Shown: positions 1 to 9,828 of the stretch, piece by piece
How the letters are laid out: each line of letters opens with the position of its first letter
Numbering within the stretch: position 1 is the stretch's first letter
Assembly: GCA_964371655.1 (NCBI GenBank)
Contig: CAYJOD010000058.1
Coordinates: forward strand, 1 to 39,758
Length of the DNA stretch: 39,758 nt
Reading direction: 5' to 3'
Origin: CAZGSN01 sp964371655
GTDB taxonomy: Bacteria > Desulfobacterota > Binatia > HRBIN30
Made by a program: the position numbers and the translations under genes
The notes under the pieces: model-generated
Told to the model about the DNA's origin: nothing
The model's input: only the letters and a program-made list of their open reading frames with translations
The model's database searches: none

Positions 1-2
1 GG

Positions 3-893
3 GGGGTTTTCATCTTGTTGAGGGGGTTTCGTTGGGGGTTTGGGGGGGCGCGCCGACACGGCCGGGTCGAGGGGCGCGCGTGGTACCGCTGTCGTCTGAC
101 ACGACTCTTCCCCCTCTACTGGACCGCCCACCTGATCTATCTGGTGTCGCCCTCGCGCTTTCATCTCGAGGCGATCGACTATCGTTTTGTCTTGAGTTTT
201 TTCGGGGACCGTCTGATTCCTCTGAACGACGTCTTCTTGTACGCCAATCCCGCCTGGTGGTTCTTCGGTCTGCTGCTGCAGCTCTATCTCGTCTTTCCGC
301 TGCTCTTTGAAGCCCTGCGCCGCGCCGGTGCCTACTGGTTTCTCGGCGGGGTGGCGCTGCTGACGATGCTGACCCGTTACCTCGTCCTTTTCCCGTGGGC
401 TTCGGAGTACAGCGAGTCGCTGCTGCTGGGGGCGATGTTCACCTCGCGCCTGTTCGAGTTTGCCGCCGGAATCGTGCTCGCCACCGCCTTCGTGCGCGAC
501 CCCAACGCCACCACCGGTTGGCTACGCCGCCCGCTGACTGCCGTCCTTGGCGCCATGGTCTACGGCGCCGGGATTTATTCGTACGGCTTGCCGCTCGCCT
601 ACATCGCCACCGATGCACTGATCGGCTGCGGCTTGACGGCGCTCCTCGCTGCCGCCGCCCTCCGAATCGATCTCCACGCTTGGCTGCGTGCGCCGCTGGC
701 GCGCGTCGGGATGTACTCGTACGGTCTGTACCTGCTGCATCAACCGTACATGATCTGGCTCGGCACGACGCTGAAAGGTGCGTCACTGGCGCTCTTCCTG
801 CCCATCGACGCGGCCGTCGTCGTCGTTCTCGCCGCTATCGCCATGGTCATCGAGAAGCGCGTCAACGCCCTAGTCGTCCGCGTCATCGGATGA
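3..893 (+). CDS. Acyltransferase 3 family membrane protein, 5'-truncated
   Basis: Integral-membrane O-acyltransferase of the OafA/acyltransferase-3 family, which usually acetylates or acylates cell-surface sugars. Visible are the RLTRLFPLYW motif typical of the family after its first membrane segments, about eight further hydrophobic helices, and a late SYGLYLLHQP motif, a family hallmark near the C-terminus. The frame is open to the window edge and no good start is seen. The family usually begins about 70-80 residues before RLFPLYW with a short motif containing the catalytic His, and that part is missing. The first ~50 bases are G-rich and look unreliable, so the first ~15 residues should not be trusted. 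The substrate cannot be inferred. Confidence 0.8.
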   Translation, partial: GVFILLRGFRWGFGGARRHGRVEGRAWYRCRLTRLFPLYWTAHLIYLVSPSRFHLEAIDYRFVLSFFGDRLIPLNDVFLYANPAWWFFGLLLQLYLVFPLLFEALRRAGAYWFLGGVALLTMLTRYLVLFPWASEYSESLLLGAMFTSRLFEFAAGIVLATAFVRDPNATTGWLRRPLTAVLGAMVYGAGIYSYGLPLAYIATDALIGCGLTALLAAAALRIDLHAWLRAPLARVGMYSYGLYLLHQPYMIWLGTTLKGASLALFLPIDAAVVVVLAAIAMVIEKRVNALVVRVIG

Positions 894-904
894 CTGACGA
901 GCCT

Positions 905-1320
905 CTATTTCTCACCACAGAGGCACAGAGAGCCTAGCGCGAGCTGACGCCCGCAACCCACGCAGGTGTTTAGCAGCACCCCCTCTCCCGCATCACTGCG
1001 GGAGAGGGCGGGGGTGAGGGATCCATCTTTTCCTGGACGCTGCGCTCCGCCCATCCACGGTTCCCTCACCCTAACCCTCTCCCGCAAGTAATGCGGGCGG
1101 GGAGCTGGCTTGGCACCGCAACTCGAAAATCTTCGCCCGCCGACAAGATTTCGAACGTCAGTAGCACAGAGGAAATCAGAAACACTTGGGGATTATCGAC
1201 GCCAAGTCGTCATCGACTTGCACGGTGTGTTAGGGAGGAAGATATCCCATCCATCTTCAGATCATGGTTTTCTCTGTGGCCTCTGTGCCTCAGTGGTGAA
1301 CTTGGTCAGAGATAGAGGCT
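905..1320. repeat. Intergenic repeat cluster upstream of polB
   Basis: No gene is seen in this gap. It is bounded by inverted copies of one sequence: CACCACAGAGGCACAGAGAG at 914-933 and a reverse-oriented version around 1273-1298. Inside is a CCCTCTCCCGC / GCGGGAGAGGG hairpin (about 981-1009) followed by GGGGTGAGGG, then a reverse copy CCTCACCCTAACCCTCTCCC near 1065-1084. The same modules recur at 17147-17290 and 18918-19165. A possible promoter for polB lies at the right edge (TTGGTC at 1302-1307, 17-base spacer, AACAAT at 1325-1330). Confidence 0.8.
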
Positions 1321-1334
1321 AGAGAACAATCCCC

Positions 1335-3746
<2,412 letters not shown>

Positions 3747-3769
3747 GGCGGCGGGCGAGTCGTTGTCTC

Positions 3770-3872
3770 AAGACCCACAGGGCGCGCAGCCGCGCGCCCC
3801 TACGCCATGCGGTTCTTCTTGGTTCTCTTGTAGGGGCGCGCGGCTGCCGCCCTCTGCTGTGGGTCGTGAGGC
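3770..3872. repeat. Inverted repeat pair, GGGCGCGCAGCCGCGCGCCC family
   Basis: Two inverted arms, GGGCGCGCAGCCGCGCGCCC (from 3780) and a reverse arm TAGGGGCGCGCGGCTGCCGCCC (3832-3853), are flanked by ACCCACAG and CTGTGGGT. Together they form a ~95-base imperfect hairpin just after polB. A second pair with the same core is at 20039-20112. The rest of the gap up to 4038 holds no gene that I can recognise. Confidence 0.85.
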
Positions 3873-4038
3873 CGCCGCGTCTGGCTGTGGGTGATCCACC
3901 CCAGTCGCTGGGGCAGGGCACTCAGGTCGCTTCGCGCCAGATCCGACGATTCGACCCTGTCGCCGTGGCCGCCGACTGGCCCGGCGCTTGCTCCTTCTGG
4001 ATTTGTCGTCGCCGGAAGCGACGCCAGAGGAGGAAATC

Positions 4039-5355
4039 ATGAGCAATCGATTCGCAATACTCTCAGCCATAGGGCTAGCTGCCGTTCTCGCATCAACCGC
4101 ACACGCCCGGGGGCCCAGCACCCAGCTGGATCTGACGGCGGGCGGCTCGGGTTCGAGAGCCCGGGGTAAAGCCAAGGTGGGCCTGCGCAGCCCCTCGGAC
4201 GGAAGGTTCGAAGTGCGCCTGCAGAGGCTCGAACCGAACACCGACTACGATCTAGTCGTCGGCGGTATCAAGGTGGCTACGTTGCACAGTAGCCGCAGCG
4301 GCAGCATCGGCACAAAGTTCGCCAGCAACCCGCGCGGTCGGGAATCGCTGCTCGGCTTCGACCCGCGTGGTCAGGCGATCGAGTTGCGTAATGCTGCTGG
4401 AATCAATGTCCTGACCGGCAACATGCCGACCACTGACGACGGCACCAAAGTGACTTGCTGTGTTCCCGACGACAGCGGCTCCGAATGCGAAGATCGCACG
4501 GCGGACGAGTGTGCCGCGCAGGGCGGCACTGTTGTCGCCGCCGGTTCGTGTCTGCCTGATCCGTGCGGCGGCACACCGCCGGCGACGACGACGACGGTCT
4601 GCTGCGTGCCCGACGACGGAGGTCCGCAGTGCGAGGCTCGGGCCCAGGCCGACTGCCTCGCTGCCGGCGGCGCTGTCGTCGAGGCAGCCTCGTGCACCAC
4701 GAACCCTTGTACCGCAGCGACGCAGCCGCCGGACGAGCACGTCCAGTGCTGCGTCGCGGCCTACTACGTCTGGGCCTGCGAAGACCACACCGTCGCCGAA
4801 TGCACCGAGCTACGCGGTATCAACAAAGGTTCGGGCAGCTGCTCACCGAATCCGTGCGGCGATGTGCGGCCGTCGACCAGCCACGGCATCTGCTGTCTAC
4901 CAAACGCGGCCGGTGACGAGATTGAATGCGAAGATGTCTCGGCATCGTCGTGCAGCGCGGCCGGGGGCGTCGTGAAAGACAGTAGTAACGGCGGAGTCTG
5001 TGAGCCTACGACCTGCGCCGACGTGACTCCACCCAATCCCGATGTGATGTGCTGCCTGCCGAACCCGGCTGGCAACGAAATCGAGTGCGAGGATCGTACT
5101 CAGTCCGCCTGCACCGACGCCGGCGGCGTCGACAAGGGAGCCGGCGTGTGTGGCATCGACACCTGTGCCGACGTGCTGCCGCCCAACCCGAATGTCCAGT
5201 GCTGCCTGCCCAACGCGAGCGGCGAGCTCGAGTGCGAAGACCGCTCCCAGGTGCAGTGCGACACGGAAGGCGGCGTCAGTGTCGGCAGCGGCACTTGCCC
5301 GCTCGAAGATCCCTGCGGCGGCGGCGGTGGCCATGGCGGTGGTGGCGGCCACTGA
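4039..5355 (+). CDS. Secreted protein with six tandem 6-cysteine repeats and a Gly/His tail
   Basis: Exported protein of 438 residues. The start follows an excellent ribosome-binding site (GAGGAGG, 4027-4033) and a signal peptide of about 24 residues ending in TAHA. Residues ~28-135 form a beta-rich domain with FEVRLQRLEPNTDYDLVV. Then come six units of 48-53 residues, each beginning with a Cys-Cys pair (140, 188, 237, 285, 338, 388) and carrying four further Cys in the order CC-x(7-9)-CED, then D/EC, a GG-x-V segment, and two final Cys, joined by Pro-rich linkers. The tail is GGGGGHGGGGGH. Single copies of a similar CC...C...C...GG...C...C module occur, from memory, in secreted planctomycete and myxobacterial proteins, but I know of no assigned function. 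An envelope or extracellular disulfide-rich or metal-binding role is inference. It stands alone between repeats. Confidence 0.8.
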   Translation: MSNRFAILSAIGLAAVLASTAHARGPSTQLDLTAGGSGSRARGKAKVGLRSPSDGRFEVRLQRLEPNTDYDLVVGGIKVATLHSSRSGSIGTKFASNPRGRESLLGFDPRGQAIELRNAAGINVLTGNMPTTDDGTKVTCCVPDDSGSECEDRTADECAAQGGTVVAAGSCLPDPCGGTPPATTTTVCCVPDDGGPQCEARAQADCLAAGGAVVEAASCTTNPCTAATQPPDEHVQCCVAAYYVWACEDHTVAECTELRGINKGSGSCSPNPCGDVRPSTSHGICCLPNAAGDEIECEDVSASSCSAAGGVVKDSSNGGVCEPTTCADVTPPNPDVMCCLPNPAGNEIECEDRTQSACTDAGGVDKGAGVCGIDTCADVLPPNPNVQCCLPNASGELECEDRSQVQCDTEGGVSVGSGTCPLEDPCGGGGGHGGGGGH

Positions 5356-5419
5356 CCGCCAAGCGCATCGACCTCATCTCTCCCGGGGCGGATGGCACGA
5401 GCTGTCCGCCCCTCGTCTA

Positions 5420-5505
5420 TTACGAACGTGGCTTCCGACTCCAGGCTTCGGGCTTCTGGATTTCCTCACACCCGAAGCCAGCAGCCCGAAGTCTGAAGCC
5501 CCCAG
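5420..5505. repeat. Inverted repeat, AGGCTTCGGGCTTC family
   Basis: AGGCTTCGGGCTTCTGGA (5444-5461) faces CCGAAGCCAGCAGCCCGAAG and GTCTGAAGCC a few bases on, giving an imperfect hairpin. Related arms occur at 8218-8280, 10560-10665 and 21077-21145. The gap after the Cys-repeat gene holds only this and the nagZ promoter. Confidence 0.75.
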
Positions 5506-5557
5506 TCTTTCATCGCGAGTGATCCGACGTCCACCCGGTGCTGCAGCCATCGAGCGG

Positions 5558-5585
5558 TTGTCCCGCCTGCGCATTGCACTAGAAT
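5558..5585 (+). promoter_or_regulatory. Probable sigma-70 promoter of nagZ, leaderless
   Basis: TTGTCC (5558-5563), 16-base spacer, TAGAAT (5580-5585). The GTG start of nagZ lies six bases after the -10 box, so transcription would begin at or next to the start codon. No Shine-Dalgarno sequence is present. Confidence 0.5.
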
Positions 5586-5591
5586 CGCGAC

Positions 5592-6641
5592 GTGCATGCA
5601 GCGATCGGTACCCTCCTTTGCGTCGGCATACCGGGTCCACGGTTGGACGACGCGACGCGTCGGACTGTCGAGCGGCTCCACGCCGGCACGGTCATCTTGT
5701 TTCGTCGCAACGTCGGCAGCTTCGCGGAGCTGAAGGACTTGTGCGCGGCGCTGCAGGCTCTGCCGTCGCGGCCGTTGGTGGCGATCGATCACGAGGGTGG
5801 ACGCGTCATGCGCGTCGGCGCGCCCTTCACGCACTTTCCTGCGGCGGCGGCGATCGGTCGCCGCGGCGATCCCGAGATCGCCTACCGGGTCGGTTTGGCC
5901 ATGGCCGCAGAGTTGCGTAGCGCCGGCATCGATCTCAGCTTCGCGCCGGTGCTCGACGTCGACTCCAACCCGGAGAACCCGGTGATCGGCGATCGCGCCT
6001 TCGGATCGGAGCCACAGCTTGTGGCCGAAATGGGCTGCGCCCAGATGCGCGGCCTGCTCGATGGCGGCGTCGTGCCGTGTGGCAAGCATTTTCCCGGGCA
6101 CGGCGACACCACGAAGGACTCGCACCACGAGCTTCCGGTGGTGACGCGCACGCGCGCGGCGCTCGAACGTACGGAGCTGGTGCCGTTCCGCGCCGCGATT
6201 GTCGCGGGCATCCCGATGATGATGACTTCCCACGTCGTCTACACGGCTCTCGATCCAGAGCGGCCTGCGACCCTGTCGCCAGCAATCATCAACGGACTGC
6301 TGCGCGGCGAGCTCGCATTCAACGGCGTCGTCGCCAGCGACGATCTGAGCATGCGCGCCATTACCGACCATCACCCGCTCGGAGCCGCTGCCGTTGCCAT
6401 CGTCGAGGCCGGTGCTGACATGCTCGTGCTCGGCAACGATCTCGATCAGGCGGGCGCCGCCTTTGCGGCCCTCGAGCACGCCGTCGCCAACGGCAGCCTC
6501 GACGTAGATAAGGTGGAGACAGCCGCCAAGCGTATCGCGCGTTTGCGGGAATTGATTACGCCACTGCGGACGATCTGTGCTCTGCCGAACCCCACCCATC
6601 AGGCCCTCGCCGATTCGATCGCTACGTACCTTGGCTCATAA
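5592..6641 (+). CDS. nagZ: Beta-N-acetylhexosaminidase NagZ (GH3)
   Basis: Cytoplasmic GH3 hydrolase that removes N-acetylglucosamine from 1,6-anhydromuropeptides during peptidoglycan recycling. It carries an ILFRRNVGS segment near the N-terminus (GVILFxRN in the family), IDHEGGRV, the signature KHFPGHGDT (165-173), the D176-S-H178 dyad that serves as general acid/base in NagZ, and nucleophile D250 in ASDDLSM. The length of 349 residues is typical of NagZ-type single-domain GH3 enzymes. There is no signal peptide, consistent with a cytosolic role. The start is a GTG without a ribosome-binding site, preceded closely by a promoter. Neighbours are unrelated. A broader GH3 exoglycosidase is possible, but the motifs favour NagZ. 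Confidence 0.92.
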   Translation: MHAAIGTLLCVGIPGPRLDDATRRTVERLHAGTVILFRRNVGSFAELKDLCAALQALPSRPLVAIDHEGGRVMRVGAPFTHFPAAAAIGRRGDPEIAYRVGLAMAAELRSAGIDLSFAPVLDVDSNPENPVIGDRAFGSEPQLVAEMGCAQMRGLLDGGVVPCGKHFPGHGDTTKDSHHELPVVTRTRAALERTELVPFRAAIVAGIPMMMTSHVVYTALDPERPATLSPAIINGLLRGELAFNGVVASDDLSMRAITDHHPLGAAAVAIVEAGADMLVLGNDLDQAGAAFAALEHAVANGSLDVDKVETAAKRIARLRELITPLRTICALPNPTHQALADSIATYLGS

Positions 6642-6684
6642 GTTTGGCTAGGTATCTGTGGCGGGCACTGCGGGCCCTACGTTC

Positions 6685-6880
6685 TGCCTCTGTAGGGCCG
6701 GCTGTGCCGGCCTGAATCACTACGAGTTTGTGAAAAAATCGATTCAGGACCTACGCCGAACCTCGGTGCGCACAGCGCACCCTACCAATTCCCTCGTGTT
6801 TTCAGGATCTCTGTAGGGTGCGCCGCGCGCACCAAGGTCGGGCGGACGGGGTCATTGGATTTATTCACAAACTCTACGTC
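6685..6880. repeat. Mixed repeat cluster before the DUF971 gene
   Basis: GTAGGGCCGGCTGTGCCGGCCT (6691-6712) is a hairpin. GGTGCGCACAGCGCACCCTAC (about 6765-6785) faces GTAGGGTGCGCCGCGCGCACC (about 6813-6833). GAGTTTGTGAAAAAATC (6723-6739) faces ATTCACAAACTCT further on (about 6863-6875). The whole gap is therefore a nested set of inverted arms. The GAGTTTGTGAA module recurs at 8003, 8185-8215, 8290 and 8943. Confidence 0.75.
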
Positions 6881-6919
6881 CCACATGGTTTTCCCAGGGC
6901 GCTGCTATACGATCTCGCC

Positions 6920-7261
6920 ATGAGCAAGGGCAAGGCGGCGGACCAAACCATCTGCTACCCCACGGAGGTGCGGCGGCAGTCGGCAGAGAAGCAAATGCGT
7001 GTGACCTGGAACGACGGGCATGTCAGCGACTACCCATGGACCTACGTGCGCGGCTGGTGCCCATGCGCGGCCTGCCAGGGTCATAGCGGCGAAAGGCATT
7101 ACATCCCCAACGAGAATCCGGAGCTGGTCAGCATCGAGGTGGTCGGCAAGTATGCGCTCGGCCTGGCCTGGTCCGACGGTCATGACTCCGGGATCTACTC
7201 GTATCGTTATCTGCGCGAGCTCTGTACCTGCTCTGAATGTGAGGGCGCCGGCCTGCAGTAG
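6920..7261 (+). CDS. DUF971 protein (GBBH-like N-terminal domain)
   Basis: Small 113-residue protein of the DUF971 family, the domain also found at the N-terminus of gamma-butyrobetaine hydroxylase and fused to some Fe-S scaffold ATPases. It shows the family pattern of a basic, W/D-rich beta domain (VTWNDGHVSDYPW) followed by RGWCPCAACQGH and a second Cys cluster LCTCSECEG at the C-terminus, likely a metal or Fe-S site. Stand-alone bacterial members have no settled function; Fe-S handling is often suggested. The start is the ATG before SKGKAADQT, because the longer open frame upstream translates repeat sequence. A TACGAT box ends seven bases before the ATG and no ribosome-binding site is seen. 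The next gene starts 22 bases downstream, so the two may be co-transcribed. Confidence 0.85.
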   Translation: MSKGKAADQTICYPTEVRRQSAEKQMRVTWNDGHVSDYPWTYVRGWCPCAACQGHSGERHYIPNENPELVSIEVVGKYALGLAWSDGHDSGIYSYRYLRELCTCSECEGAGLQ

Positions 7262-7282
7262 GCTGAAATCGGGAACGCGCTG

Positions 7283-8002
7283 ATGTCGGTCGAATTCATC
7301 CCCGCCGCGCACGTGCGCGATCTTGCCCAACGACTGCAGGCGGCGCGACAGCGCGCCGTCGATGAGTGCGGTCCGCCCGTCGCTGGCGCGGCAAGCGACG
7401 AATATTGGGAGCTGCTTTTCGAGCGCAATGCCGCCGAGGTCATGGCCACGGTTCCGGCGGTGACGTTGCCGTCGGGTTTCGTCGTGCGTTACCGCTTCTT
7501 CGGCATGCGCGAGCGCGATCTGCTGGTGCGTCCGTTCGTGGCGCGTGCGGTCACCGATGTCGGCACGGTGCGCCGTCTCCTCGACTGGCACGCGCCGCCG
7601 GACTCACGACCCAGCGATGCCGCGGCCACCGCTGCCCGCGACGTCGAGCTACTCTATCGCCACTTCACGATTCCGCGCACCGCGGTTGGATACTTCGAGT
7701 ACTGGATGGTGCTGCAGGAGATTTGGGCCAGCCAACGTTGGGCGCACGCGCACTTGATCGCCTCGGCATCTGAGCTCAGTCAGATCACCAGCAGTCCCGG
7801 CTGGACGGTGGTCGAGCCGGTGCAGGTCTATGAACCGGCCGTCGTCCTTTCCGACGATGGCGCACGCTTGGCGGTCCTGGTCGAATCCCCGTTGGAACGC
7901 TTCGCGATTCACCTCGATCAGATCGACATTGGCCTCGACCAATCGATCCGCTACGCGCCCCCCGTGCTCGTGGCCTCCGGCCCCAAGGGTTATTTGACCT
8001 GA
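7283..8002 (+). CDS. Uncharacterised protein, 239 aa
   Basis: I do not recognise this protein. It begins 21 bases after the DUF971 gene on the same strand and is probably co-transcribed with it. It is soluble, with no signal peptide or membrane segment, only one Cys and no obvious catalytic motif. Regions rich in aromatic residues (YFEYWMVLQEIWASQRWAHAH, about residues 138-158) alternate with beta-like stretches (LPSGFVVRYRFFG; LAVLVESPLERFAIHL). Codon use is like that of its neighbours, which supports a real gene. A role linked to DUF971 is only suggested by position. Confidence 0.7.
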   Translation: MSVEFIPAAHVRDLAQRLQAARQRAVDECGPPVAGAASDEYWELLFERNAAEVMATVPAVTLPSGFVVRYRFFGMRERDLLVRPFVARAVTDVGTVRRLLDWHAPPDSRPSDAAATAARDVELLYRHFTIPRTAVGYFEYWMVLQEIWASQRWAHAHLIASASELSQITSSPGWTVVEPVQVYEPAVVLSDDGARLAVLVESPLERFAIHLDQIDIGLDQSIRYAPPVLVASGPKGYLT

Positions 8003-8310
8003 GAGCTTGTGAAGAAATCAATGTCGAATCTCCCATCCGTTCGCCCCGAGTAGCGGCCATTCTTTTCGGCCGCGTATTGAGGGGTGGTTTGCCAGCCAGG
8101 TCGTCAGCTTACGGTCCCTCGATACGCGCCCTGAGAAGACGGGCGCTACTCGGGACGAACGGTCGTGGAATCTGCGGGACTTGTTCACAAACTCTAAGAG
8201 TTTGTGGAAGATCGACCTCAGGCCTCGGGCTTCAGACCTCGGTTTTTCCTGGAGCCAGAGGCCCGAGGTCCGAGGCCCAGACGAAGACGTCACAAACTCT
8301 AAGGCGAGCC
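8003..8310. repeat. Dense inverted-repeat cluster
   Basis: No gene is seen between 8003 and 8460; nothing further is recognised after this cluster except the ribosome-binding site at 8451-8456. Three families are nested here. GAGCTTGTGAAGAAATC (8002-8018) faces TTGTTCACAAACTCT (8181-8195). GTTCGCCCCGAGTAGCGGCC (8039-8058) with GCGTATTGAGGG faces CCCTCGATACGCGCCC and GGGCGCTACTCGGGACGAACG (about 8135-8161). Arms of the CCTCGGGCTTCAG / AGGCCCGAGGTCC family lie at 8222-8279, closed by CACAAACTCTAAG. Confidence 0.8.
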
Positions 8311-8460
8311 GAACACGCTAAGGCCGCGGACTGTGAAGTTCTTCGACTTCCGACCTGCAATTCGGCGCTCGCAATGCTACTAATGAACATCAATGTAACG
8401 AATGAGGCGTCGCGGGTTCGGCCCAGCGCACTCCGGCGGCCGGCCGTACAAGGAGATCCG

Positions 8461-8892
8461 ATGATAATTCAGCCAACCGTAGGGAAAAGCGTCGACAGCT
8501 GGTGCGCCCGCTGTAAGCTCATGCTGGCTCACACTATTGAGGCCATGGTCAACACCAAGATCACTCGCACCCACTGCAATACTTGCGGCGCCCAGCACGC
8601 GTATCGCGCCAACCCGCCGGGGACGGCGGCCGCCAAGAAGCGCGCCGGCACGACGACTCGTGGACGGTCTTCGAAACAAGCGGCACCGCCAGTCGATTAT
8701 CAGGCGCTGCTGCGCGGCAAGGATATTGGCAAGGCCCGCCCCTACAAGATCTCGGATCGCTTCCTGCCGAAGGAGCTCATCAACCATCCGGTGTTTGGCA
8801 TGGGCCTCGTGGTCGCCGTGCGTGACACCACCAAGATCGACGTTGGCTTTGCGGATGGATTGAAGACCCTCGCCAACGGCGGCGCGGTTTGA
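8461..8892 (+). CDS. Small zinc-ribbon protein with a C-terminal SH3-like tail
   Basis: 143-residue protein. The start was chosen at the ATG after AAGGAGAT (8449-8456), a near-perfect ribosome-binding site; the longer frame upstream runs through repeats. The N-terminal zinc ribbon has C15-x2-C18 and C39-x2-C42. A basic Ala/Lys/Arg linker (~52-75) follows. The C-terminal ~65 residues contain INHPVFGMGLVVAV and KIDVGFADGLKTL, a small beta-barrel pattern (HP-x-FG-x-G-x-V) seen in short nucleic-acid-associated bacterial proteins. Nucleic acid or RNA polymerase contact is therefore plausible but unproven. It is flanked by repeats and appears to be monocistronic. Confidence 0.75.
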   Translation: MIIQPTVGKSVDSWCARCKLMLAHTIEAMVNTKITRTHCNTCGAQHAYRANPPGTAAAKKRAGTTTRGRSSKQAAPPVDYQALLRGKDIGKARPYKISDRFLPKELINHPVFGMGLVVAVRDTTKIDVGFADGLKTLANGGAV

Positions 8893-8955
8893 CGTAAGCG
8901 CGGCTCGGCTCGAACAGCCGACTAGCGCGCACGCCTCAGAGACTGTGAAGAAACT

Positions 8956-8979
8956 GGCGCAGGCGTCCCAGCCTGCGCC
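8956..8979 (+). terminator. Perfect 8-bp hairpin after the zinc-ribbon gene
   Basis: GGCGCAGG (8956-8963) pairs with CCTGCGCC (8972-8979) across an 8-base loop, 64 bases after the stop codon. There is no U-tract, so it may be a repeat-type hairpin and not an intrinsic terminator. It follows another GACTGTGAAGAAACT copy (8941-8955). Confidence 0.4.
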
Positions 8980-9087
8980 GCCGGTAGGCACCGAAGCCTG
9001 CCCCACCACGGCCTGGCTCTTGAGGGTTGGCGTATGGTTCGACGGTCGCGGATCTGTTGCGCCGGTGCCGTCATGCAGAGCGTTCCT

Positions 9088-9528
9088 TCATCGGCGCTGG
9101 CCGGCTGATATCTCCGCGGGCATCAGGGTTGGAATGACAAGGCGTCCGTGACGGCGGTAGACGTGGAAGTCCGAATCCAACGTCATCACCGTCGCACTAC
9201 GTCGAAGCTCAGACAGCCGGACCAGGCATGCGTCGGCGAGAGACATCGGAACGTCGCCGTACTTTCGCATCAGCGTCGTCACCGCCGCGGCTTCGTCTTC
9301 CAAATCGAGGGCCACTTGTAGAACACCCCTGGTCAGGAGCTCGGGCACGACCGAGGGGTCGCGGCCCACACCATCCAGGAGGAAGGTGACCTCTGTCAGG
9401 ACCGCTTCGCACGTGAACAGGGGCGGATGCAGGCGCGCCATGTGGTCGCGCGCCCAAGCGTGGTGCGCGTCGCCTCGGTTGAGCCAGGCGACCAGCGGGC
9501 CGGTATCAACGAGAACGCTTAAGGCCAC
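9088..9528 (-). CDS. VapC-type PIN-domain ribonuclease toxin
   Basis: PIN-domain toxin of a type II toxin-antitoxin module, expected to cleave RNA using Mg2+. Acidic residues stand at the expected places: D8 in LVDTGPL, E46 in LTEVTFLL, D99 in SLADAC, D118 and D120 in TLDSDF. The length of 146 residues is normal. The start is a GTG lying inside the end of the upstream antitoxin gene (23-base overlap), which implies coupled translation. The closest match is the COG2402-like branch in which the Asp triad sits in DTGPL/SLADA. The RNA target is unknown. Confidence 0.88.
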   Translation of the reverse strand: MALSVLVDTGPLVAWLNRGDAHHAWARDHMARLHPPLFTCEAVLTEVTFLLDGVGRDPSVVPELLTRGVLQVALDLEDEAAAVTTLMRKYGDVPMSLADACLVRLSELRRSATVMTLDSDFHVYRRHGRLVIPTLMPAEISAGQRR

Positions 9529-9775
9529 GCTTCGAGCCTTTCGCGACTGCTTCCTTCAGGTAGGCCTTGTTGGTCGATAGGTCAGAAGGGCCTTCGATCG
9601 ACCCAACCAGATCTCCGGCAAGGTCCGCGCAGCTGAGCGCCTTCGCCGACGACCCGCAGCGCGCCTGTTCCAGCGAGCGACGAACAATCTCCGACTCGCT
9701 CGCCTGGCGGCGGCGCGCCTCCGCGGTGACCCATGCGCGCAAGTCCGTAGGTAGCTTGAGAGACATCGCTTTCAT
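9506..9775 (-). CDS. VapB-type antitoxin (ribbon-helix-helix)
   Basis: 89-residue partner of the PIN toxin. The N-terminus MSLKLPTDLRAWVTAEARRR and ASESEIVRRSLEQA match a ribbon-helix-helix DNA-binding fold (beta strand then two helices). The C-terminal half would wrap the toxin, and its lysine-rich end overlaps the toxin start. The ATG at 9775 is given; the in-frame ATG at 9766 (MSLKLP) is an equally good or better start. Three copies of a 6-base half site lie immediately upstream and cover the likely promoter, indicating autorepression. The gene is 53 bases downstream of the methyltransferase on the same strand but has its own promoter. Confidence 0.82.
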   Translation of the reverse strand: MKAMSLKLPTDLRAWVTAEARRRQASESEIVRRSLEQARCGSSAKALSCADLAGDLVGSIEGPSDLSTNKAYLKEAVAKGSKRGLKRSR

Positions 9776-9776
9776 C

Positions 9777-9816
9777 AATACCCATGGTATTACTGCAGCG
9801 ACGTTTGGGCAATACC
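9777..9816 (-). promoter_or_regulatory. VapB operator-promoter with three AATACC half sites
   Basis: On the plus strand: AATACC (9777-9782), CAT, GGTATT (9786-9791), 19 bases, AATACC (9811-9816). The first two form a perfect palindrome directly against the antitoxin start. Read on the minus strand, a possible -35 TTGCCC (9812-9807) and -10 TACCAT (9789-9784) with a 17-base spacer lie inside the half sites, so a bound antitoxin would block transcription. Transcription would start close to the ATG. Confidence 0.6.
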
Positions 9817-9828
9817 GGGTGTCCTGCG

